Assembly: GCF_042466115.1 (NCBI RefSeq)
Contig: NZ_JAXHBQ010000001.1
Span: 434,001-498,000 of the forward strand
From: SW4 sp042466115
GTDB taxonomy: Bacteria; Pseudomonadota; Alphaproteobacteria; Rhodobacterales; Rhodobacteraceae
Reading direction: 5' to 3'
DNA: 64,000 nucleotides
Shown here one piece after another: positions 58,457 to 64,000 of this stretch. Position numbers and translations under genes: made by a program. Within the stretch, counting starts at the first letter, position 1, and each line of letters begins with the position of its first letter. The notes below the pieces were generated by a model, which was not told the origin of the DNA, ran no database searches, and was given only the letters and a program-made list of their open reading frames with translations.

Positions 58457-59940
58457 CGCGTCAGGGTGCGGCCAACCGCATCCTTCCAGCCGGCGTAGCG
58501 TCTTTCGCGCGTGGCACTGTCCATCTGCGGTTCAAACCGCCGTTGCAGCGCCCATGATTGCGCAAAGCCCGCCTGATCGGGGTAAACACCCGCGCGCATG
58601 CCCGCCAGCCACGCGGCCCCCAAGGCCGTCGTTTCCAGCACTTCGGGGCGATCCACCGGCGCGCCGATGATGTCGGACAGAAACTGCATGGACCAGTCCG
58701 ACGCACTCATCCCGCCATCGACACGCAGCACACCTGCATCGCCCGCATCGGGCCAGTCGGCATGCATGGCTTCCAGCAAATCGCGGGTCTGGAACCCGAC
58801 ACTTTCCAACGCCGCACGGGCAAATTCCGCAGGCCCCGAATTGCGCGTCAGCCCGTAAATCGCGCCGCGCGCATTTGCGTCCCAATGGGGCGCACCCAGA
58901 CCTGTAAAGGCCGGCACCAGATACAATTCCTGTGACGGATCGGCCTTTTCGGCCAGCGCTTGGGTTTCGCCCGCCGCACGGATCACCCGCAGCCCGTCAC
59001 GCAGCCATTGCACCACGGCCCCTGCGATAAAGATCGACCCTTCCAGCGCATAGGTCGGTTTCCCGTCAAACTGATAGGCAATCGTGCCCAGCATCCGGTT
59101 CCGGCTTTCCACCAGCGTGTCGCCGGTGTTGAGCAGCGCAAAACAGCCCGTGCCATAGGTGGATTTCAACATGCCCGCACTGAAACACGCCTGCCCGATG
59201 GTCGCGGCCTGCTGATCGCCCGCAACACCTGTGATCGGGATTGGCGCGCCAAACAGATCGGCGCGGGTTTCGCCGAAATCCGCCGCGCAATCGCGCACCT
59301 CGGGGAGCATGGATTGCGGAATATTCAGACGCTTGCAGATCGTGTCGTCCCAGCGCCCCTCGCGGATATTGTAAAGCATCGTGCGCGCCGCATTGGTCGC
59401 ATCCGTGGCGTGGACCTTGCCGCCCGTCAGCTTCCAGATGAGGTAACTATCGACTGTGCCGAACAGCAATTCACCCCTGTCCGCACGCGCCTGCGCGCCC
59501 GTAACGGTGTTCAGGATATAATGCACCTTGGTGCCGGAAAAGTACGGATCGGCCAGCAGACCCGTGCGCTTGGTGATTTCGGCCTCGAACCCTTCTGCCT
59601 TGAGCGTGTCGCAAAAATCAGCCGTGCGCCTGTCTTGCCAGACGATGGCGTTGTGCACGGGTGCGCCCGTCTTGCGATCCCAGACAAGGGTGGTTTCGCG
59701 CTGGTTGGTGATGCCAATCGCGGCGATATCACCCGTGCGCAGACCTGCCTTTTCGATGGCCCCGCGACAGGTCGCAGCCACAGTTGACCAGATTTCACTG
59801 ACATCATGTTCGACCCAGCCGCTTTGGGGAAAATGTTGGGTGAATTCCTCTTGGGCGGTCGCGACAATGGCCATATCCGCATCAAAGATGATCGCGCGGC
59901 TGGATGTCGTGCCTTGATCAATTGCCAGAATATGGGTCAT
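58453..59940 (-). CDS. glpK: Glycerol kinase
   Basis: 495-residue FGGY-family kinase that phosphorylates glycerol. ATP/phosphate-binding AIDQGTTSSRAIIFD at the start, substrate motif WQDRRTADFCDTL, GVAGDQQAA and the family signature YLVPAFTGLGAPHWD...GAIYGLTRN are intact. Its ATG overlaps the glpD-side ATGA boundary: the glpD gene lies upstream and its stop codon interleaves with the glpK start... read on the minus strand the order is glpD then glpK with a 4-nt overlap. No glycerol facilitator gene adjoins the cluster. Confidence 0.96.
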   Translation of the reverse strand: MTHILAIDQGTTSSRAIIFDADMAIVATAQEEFTQHFPQSGWVEHDVSEIWSTVAATCRGAIEKAGLRTGDIAAIGITNQRETTLVWDRKTGAPVHNAIVWQDRRTADFCDTLKAEGFEAEITKRTGLLADPYFSGTKVHYILNTVTGAQARADRGELLFGTVDSYLIWKLTGGKVHATDATNAARTMLYNIREGRWDDTICKRLNIPQSMLPEVRDCAADFGETRADLFGAPIPITGVAGDQQAATIGQACFSAGMLKSTYGTGCFALLNTGDTLVESRNRMLGTIAYQFDGKPTYALEGSIFIAGAVVQWLRDGLRVIRAAGETQALAEKADPSQELYLVPAFTGLGAPHWDANARGAIYGLTRNSGPAEFARAALESVGFQTRDLLEAMHADWPDAGDAGVLRVDGGMSASDWSMQFLSDIIGAPVDRPEVLETTALGAAWLAGMRAGVYPDQAGFAQSWALQRRFEPQMDSATRERRYAGWKDAVGRTLTR

Positions 59941-61499
59941 TGCTTGCCCTCCTTTTTCAGCGTGGCCGTGATGAATCTTTCCAGTTTCGCGACCTGTTTT
60001 TCGTCCAGCCTAAGGCCCAGTTTGCTGCGGCGCCAGATCACATCCTCGGCGGTGCGGGCATATTCACGGGTGATCAGCCAGCGCGCTTCGGTCGCGGTAA
60101 GTGTCGCACCAAAATCAGCGCCCAGATCGGCCATGGATTTCGCCGCGCCCAGCACGGCCCAAGCATCGGTGCCATAGGCGCGGATCAGGCGTTTCGCCCA
60201 AGGTAGCGTCAGGAAAGGGTAATCACCCTGCAAGCGGGTGATCAGCGCAGGCTTGTCCGCCACCTTGAAATCGCCACCGGGCAGCGGCACGCCCGCTGTC
60301 CACACGCCCGTCCCGCCGATCAGCGGCGTCAGTTTCTTCAACGCGTTTTCCGCTAACTTGCGATAGGTCGTGATCTTGCCGCCGAATACGTTCAGCAGGG
60401 GCGCGCCATTGTCATCAAGCGACAGCACATAATCGCGCGTGGCCGCCGTGGCCGATTTCGCCCCGTCATCATAAAGCGGGCGCACGCCCGAATAGGTCCA
60501 GACCACATCAGCCCGCGTAACCGCGCGTTCAAAATACTGGGATGCAAAGGCACAAAGATAATCCTGTTCTTCATCCGTTGCATGAGGAACGACACCCAAG
60601 TCACTGTGTTCCTTGTCAGTTGTGCCGATCAGGGTAAAGTCGGTTTCATAGGGAATGGCAAAAATGATCCGGCCATCCTCGCCCTGAAAGAAGTAGCTTT
60701 TGTCGTGGTCAAACAGGCGTTTCGTGACGATATGGCTGCCCCGCACAAGGCGCACGCCTTCGGATGTGTTCAGCCGCGCAACGCCGCGCACCACATCCTC
60801 GACCCATGGGCCGGCGGCATTGACCAGCGCGCGTGCCGTCAGGGTTTTTCCGCCCTCCAAGGTGATCTGCCACAGCCCGTCAACACGGGTTGCGCTGGTC
60901 ACTTTGGTGCGGGTCATGATGGTTGCGCCGCGATCCTCGGCATCACGCGCATTCAATATCACAAGGCGCGAATCCTCGATCCAGCAATCGGAATACTCCC
61001 AGGCGCGGCGGAATTTTTCCTTGATCGGCACGCCCGCCGGATCAACGGCCAGATCAAGCGTGCGAGTGCCCGGCAATATCTCGCGCCCGCCCAGATTGTC
61101 ATATAGAAACAGCCCCAGCCGGATCAGCCATGCGGGCCTGCGCCCCTTCATCCATGGCATGACCAGTGACAACAGCTTTGATGTGGGCGTGTCCCCCTCA
61201 AAGCGCATGTCCTTGTGAAACGGCAGCACAAACCGCATCGGCCAGCTGATATGGGGCATGGCGCGCAGCAGCACCTCGCGTTCGATCAGCGCCTTGCGCA
61301 CCAGCCCGAATTCAAAGAACTCCAGATAGCGCAGACCACCATGAAACAACTTGGTCGACGCGCTTGAAGTGGCGCTGGCCAAATCGTTCATTTCCGCCAG
61401 CCCGACGCGCAGGCCCCGCCCCGCCGCGTCACGGGCGATGCCGACACCGTTAATGCCGCCACCAATGACGACAAGATCAAAATCAGCCTGCGTTGTCAT
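59937..61499 (-). CDS. glpD: Aerobic glycerol-3-phosphate dehydrogenase
   Basis: 520-residue FAD-dependent membrane-associated enzyme that feeds electrons from glycerol 3-phosphate to quinone. Rossmann motif LVVIGGGINGVGIARDAAGRGL (about 9-30), SSASTKLFHGGLRYLE and the C-terminal DAO_C region with LPGGDF, ARWLITREYARTAEDVIWRRSKLGL are typical. AGGAGG lies eight bases before the ATG at 61499. It leads the glpD-glpK unit, divergent from glpR, whose operator-like sites lie in the gap of about 150 bp. Confidence 0.96.
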   Translation of the reverse strand: MTTQADFDLVVIGGGINGVGIARDAAGRGLRVGLAEMNDLASATSSASTKLFHGGLRYLEFFEFGLVRKALIEREVLLRAMPHISWPMRFVLPFHKDMRFEGDTPTSKLLSLVMPWMKGRRPAWLIRLGLFLYDNLGGREILPGTRTLDLAVDPAGVPIKEKFRRAWEYSDCWIEDSRLVILNARDAEDRGATIMTRTKVTSATRVDGLWQITLEGGKTLTARALVNAAGPWVEDVVRGVARLNTSEGVRLVRGSHIVTKRLFDHDKSYFFQGEDGRIIFAIPYETDFTLIGTTDKEHSDLGVVPHATDEEQDYLCAFASQYFERAVTRADVVWTYSGVRPLYDDGAKSATAATRDYVLSLDDNGAPLLNVFGGKITTYRKLAENALKKLTPLIGGTGVWTAGVPLPGGDFKVADKPALITRLQGDYPFLTLPWAKRLIRAYGTDAWAVLGAAKSMADLGADFGATLTATEARWLITREYARTAEDVIWRRSKLGLRLDEKQVAKLERFITATLKKEGKQ

Positions 61500-61565
61500 A
61501 TTGCGCGCCTCCTGCAACGGTGATGGGCATCGGGTGCGCGGGACGCAAGGGCGTGTGACGGGTAA

Positions 61566-61667
61566 GGTTCGTGTTTCCAAAACCGAAAACCAAACGAACC
61601 ACGATAAAGGCAGTGTTGTAGCGAATACCACAGTATGGCATGTTCGCTTTATGGATGAAACGAACAT
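61566..61667. promoter_or_regulatory. Candidate GlpR operators between glpD and glpR
   Basis: Two dyads with TTCG/CGAA arms: GGTTCGT (61566-61572) with ACGAACC (61594-61600), enclosing an imperfect GTTTCC/CGAAAAC pair; and ATGTTCG (61640-61646) with CGAACAT (61661-61667). E. coli GlpR boxes have the form ATGTTCG-N-CGAACAT, so the half-sites match well, though the spacers here are longer. The second dyad covers the glpR start, suggesting autorepression. Confidence 0.5.
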
Positions 61668-62415
61668 GTCCCGCCACGCCGCAATTCTTGCGCAAACCCG
61701 CGCGAGCGGCAAAGTAAGCGCCACAGCCCTTGCCGCCCAACTGGGCGTGACGGTGCAAACGATCCGCCGCGATCTGCGCACCCTTGTCGAAAGCGGCGCG
61801 CTTGAACGCATTCATGGCGGCGCTGTGCCTGCCTCGGGCGTTGGCAATATCGGCTATGGCGACCGGCGCGCGTTGCACCGCGAGGCCAAGGCGCGCATCG
61901 CTGCCGCCACGGCCCGCCTGATCCCGCATCGCGCCTCGCTGTTTCTCAATATCGGCACAACCACCAAATCCGTGGCCCATGCCCTGCGCAATCATAGCGA
62001 CCTGATGGTCGTCACCAATAACCTGAACGTGGCCAACATTCTGGCACAAAACCTACGCTGCGATGTGATCGTCGCGGGGGGGCAGTTGCGCCGCGCCGAT
62101 GGCGGTTTGGTCGGGGATCTGGCGACCATGGCCATTGAGCGCTTCAAGGTCGATTACGCCGTGATCGGTGCTTCTGCGATCGACGCCGAAGGCGATCTGC
62201 TGGATTTCGACGCCCAGGAGGTGCATGTCAGCCGCGCCATTCTGGCCCAGGCGCGGCAATCCATCGTGGTTGCGGATGCATCGAAATTCACCCGCAAGGC
62301 GCCCGTGCGCATCGGCTCGCTGATGCAGGCCGACATCCTTGTGACGGATGCCGCCCCGTCAGAACGGCTGGTCAATGCCTGCGCCGATTGGGGCACCCGT
62401 ATCACACTGGCCTAG
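61651..62415 (+). CDS. glpR: DeoR-family glycerol regulator GlpR
   Basis: 254-residue repressor. The N-terminal winged helix (VSATALAAQLGVTVQTIRRDLRTLVESGALERIHGGAV, about 21-58) has the DeoR signature, and the sensor domain carries the sugar-phosphate-binding NIGTTTKSVAHAL and the closing VTDAAPSERL. In family members glycerol 3-phosphate releases DNA. Starts at 61651 (MDETNMS) or 61666 (MSRHAAIL); neither has a strong Shine-Dalgarno, and the operator-like dyad spans both. Divergent from glpD-glpK, its probable target. Confidence 0.92.
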   Translation: MDETNMSRHAAILAQTRASGKVSATALAAQLGVTVQTIRRDLRTLVESGALERIHGGAVPASGVGNIGYGDRRALHREAKARIAAATARLIPHRASLFLNIGTTTKSVAHALRNHSDLMVVTNNLNVANILAQNLRCDVIVAGGQLRRADGGLVGDLATMAIERFKVDYAVIGASAIDAEGDLLDFDAQEVHVSRAILAQARQSIVVADASKFTRKAPVRIGSLMQADILVTDAAPSERLVNACADWGTRITLA

Positions 62416-63137
62416 CCATAGTGATTTGGCCCCGGATCGCCGCGCAGGCAGAAAAACACCAGCAAGGTGATGGTAAAGCCGAGGATGGCAATCGCGCCGA
62501 TTCCGATGAAGGCAAGAATACCACCGCTGGGATCATCATAAGTCGAGGTTCCAATGACAACCCCGACAATCACCGCATATATCAGAATGCCAAGGTAATA
62601 TCCGCCGATCCACCAGCCACTGCGGTTGGTGTCGTGCAGGCGGCGCATGGCCACGGCCAGCGCCGGTAAGAACAGCGCCAGCGAGACCAGCGAATTGAGC
62701 GGCGAAACAGCATTGCCAGGAAAAAGCAGCCCATCCAGCAGCCCAGTGACGAACCCAAGAATAAAGGTGAACAGGACGAAATACCAATATTCGGACCGGC
62801 TCGCCCGGCCTTTGAAATCGACGTATTTGTTCAGACAGACATTGATCGCCTCGCCGAACCCGCGTGCGGGGGCGCCCTCGTAAAGCGGCTGTTGCACGCC
62901 GGGGCGGCTGTGGGGAATGGCGGCCTGCGGGGGTGCAGTGTCCGGCATGGGCGGCGGCGACCCGGCGGCCGCAATGTTGAAATGATCAGACGCAGGCACC
63001 CAGCCATCCAGTCCTTCGCGCCACACAAGGGTATTCGCAGTGATCGTGCCGGCCTGCACCAGCCGCGTGATTTCGGTTTCTTCAACTGGACCGACCCGCG
63101 CGCCGTCGACCACATAATACCAGCTGTGATTGCTCAT
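62412..63137 (-). CDS. GYF_2-DUF805 membrane protein
   Basis: 241 residues. The N-terminus (about 1-60: WYYVVDGARVGPVEETEITRLVQAGTITANTLVWREGLDGWVPASD) is a GYF_2 peptide-binding domain, normally bound to Pro-rich ligands. A Pro-rich link follows, then a DUF805 region with four membrane spans, bearing SRSEYWYFVLF and MRRLHDTNRSGWW signatures. AAGGGTG precedes the ATG at 63137. Stop overlaps that of the convergent glpR by 4 nt. Function unknown; a membrane scaffold is an inference. Confidence 0.88.
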   Translation of the reverse strand: MSNHSWYYVVDGARVGPVEETEITRLVQAGTITANTLVWREGLDGWVPASDHFNIAAAGSPPPMPDTAPPQAAIPHSRPGVQQPLYEGAPARGFGEAINVCLNKYVDFKGRASRSEYWYFVLFTFILGFVTGLLDGLLFPGNAVSPLNSLVSLALFLPALAVAMRRLHDTNRSGWWIGGYYLGILIYAVIVGVVIGTSTYDDPSGGILAFIGIGAIAILGFTITLLVFFCLRGDPGPNHYG

Positions 63138-63198
63138 GAATTCACCCTTGATTGCCTTGCGCCGACCATAGAAACCCCTTGCCCGTCCGACAAGGCAC

Positions 63199-63912
63199 CT
63201 AGCCGCGAAAACCCGTGGCAATCACGAATTTTTCCGAACTGTCGGACCGTGATGCCGGCGGTTTCACATGCACGACCTTGGTGAATTTCTGCTTGAGCAG
63301 CTTTTGCAAATCACCCTCGGCCCCGCCTGCCAGCACCTTGGCGACGAATGTGCCGCCTTCGCTCAGCACGTCAAAGGCGAAATGCGCCGCCGCTTCGCAC
63401 AGGGCCATGATCCGGTTGTGATCGGTCTGTTTGTGGCCCGATGCGCTGGCGGCCATGTCCGACATGACAACATCCGCCTGCCCGCCCAGCCAGTCCTTGA
63501 CCTTGATGTCGGCGTCATCTTCCATGAAATCAAGCTGGTGCAAGTCGCATCCGGCGATCGGCTCCATTTCTTGCAGGTCGACCCCAAGGATCGTGCCAAC
63601 CGCTTTGCCTGATTTCTCACCCAGCGCATTGACACGCGGCACGGCGACCTGACACCAGCCACCGGGCGCCGCGCCTAGGTCGACAACCCGCGCGCCGGGC
63701 ACCAGAAAACGGAATTTGTCGTCCAGTTCCAGTATCTTGTAGGCTGCGCGCCCGCGATACCCGTCCGCCTGCGCGCGTTTCACATAGGGGTCGTTCAACT
63801 GGCGCTGCAACCACAGCGTTGAACTCAGCTTGCGGCCGCGCGCGGTCTTGACCTTGACGGTCAGGTCGCGCTGGCCACGGCCGCTGGTGTTTTTGGTCGG
63901 CTTCTTGGCCAT
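63199..63912 (-). CDS. rlmE: 23S rRNA 2-prime-O-ribose methyltransferase RlmE (FtsJ)
   Basis: 237-residue SAM-dependent methyltransferase that modifies U2552 of 23S rRNA in E. coli. The SAM motif VVDLGAAPGGWCQVA (about 74-88), the motif MSDMAASASGHKQTDH, and GTFVAKVL with the catalytic Lys are in place. A basic 30-residue N-terminal tail precedes the RrmJ core (SSTLWLQRQLNDPYVKRAQADGYRGRAAYKI). The ATG at 63912 follows GAGAGCGAG; an upstream start at 63942 would add ten residues. The 88 bp to the window end show no gene. Confidence 0.94.
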   Translation of the reverse strand: MAKKPTKNTSGRGQRDLTVKVKTARGRKLSSTLWLQRQLNDPYVKRAQADGYRGRAAYKILELDDKFRFLVPGARVVDLGAAPGGWCQVAVPRVNALGEKSGKAVGTILGVDLQEMEPIAGCDLHQLDFMEDDADIKVKDWLGGQADVVMSDMAASASGHKQTDHNRIMALCEAAAHFAFDVLSEGGTFVAKVLAGGAEGDLQKLLKQKFTKVVHVKPPASRSDSSEKFVIATGFRG

Positions 63913-64000
63913 CTCGCTCTCGTGCATTGTTTTGACACACATAGGCCAAGTGGCGCGCGCGCAAAAGGCTTGGCCGCGTTATTTGTGTGCACAAGGCGGG

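Noticed and set aside
1..64000. Prophage, insertion sequence, CRISPR array or defence island
   Set aside because: No integrase, transposase, phage structural, cas or restriction genes, no direct-repeat array and no att-like duplication beside the tRNA were seen.

Overview
The window looks like a chromosomal segment of a marine Rhodobacteraceae (Roseobacter-group alphaproteobacterium). The evidence is base composition (GC-rich, third-position G/C), the linkage dusB(nifR3)-ntrB-ntrC-ntrY-ntrX-trkA-trkH-hfq-hflX, fused ispDF, chpT beside a DUF3553 gene, a DUF6456/DUF6477 pair, olsBA, and a ribosomal protein L21 with a C-terminal helix-hairpin-helix tail. No prophage, insertion sequence, CRISPR array or rRNA operon is visible. 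It is mainly core genome with a few lineage-specific islands.

Layout. 1-11.5 kb (minus strand): a nitrogen-sensing block (dusB-ntrB-ntrC, ntrY-ntrX), K+ uptake (trkA-trkH), then hfq-hflX. Both response regulators keep AAA+ ATPase motifs but lack the sigma54-contacting GAFTGA loop. 11.7-15.1 kb (plus): ispDF-pgpA-cinA, then amtB. 15.1-17.1 kb (minus): ratA-like gene and a three-gene cluster of small related proteins of unknown function, the best candidate here for an undescribed assembly. 17.2-20.6 kb (plus): hpt, a porin, cytochrome c-prime and a dihaem cytochrome c. 20.6-28 kb: lipA, a VIT-family transporter, the DUF6456/DUF6477 pair around an AT-rich region with a DnaA box, an orphan non-pyrrolysine MttB homologue, guaA and a DUF218 protein. 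28-34.5 kb (plus): EamA exporter, FadL, a P-loop protein, metA, a hydrolase, ppk2 and a TetR regulator.

34.6-45 kb: rplM-rpsI, a SLAC1/TehA channel, a thioesterase divergent from a crotonase-like protein, MFS-M32 peptidase-ctaA, trmJ, a ThiE-like protein, and olsB-olsA for ornithine lipids. 45-52.6 kb: DUF3553/chpT divergent pair and a long, tightly packed minus-strand operon rplU-rpmA-lysE-three GNATs-obgE-proB-proA, preceded by a possible structured L21 leader. 52.7-58.5 kb: lipoprotein, a 302-bp gap with a large inverted repeat, a DUF2059 protein, tRNA-Ser(CGA), a secreted RTX-like protein with an unusual ~28-30-residue repeat period, and a divergent Tat-exported sulfide:quinone-oxidoreductase-like flavoprotein with a small membrane partner. 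58.4-64 kb: glpK-glpD divergent from glpR with TTCG/CGAA operator half-sites between them, a GYF_2-DUF805 membrane protein and rlmE.

Two copies of an identical 27-bp intergenic sequence (27976-28002, 41892-41918) mark a dispersed repeat family. Many neighbouring genes overlap by ATGA/GTGA, and several convergent pairs share palindromic stop codons, so transcription units are very compact. All family assignments come from reading the translations; no database search was run.
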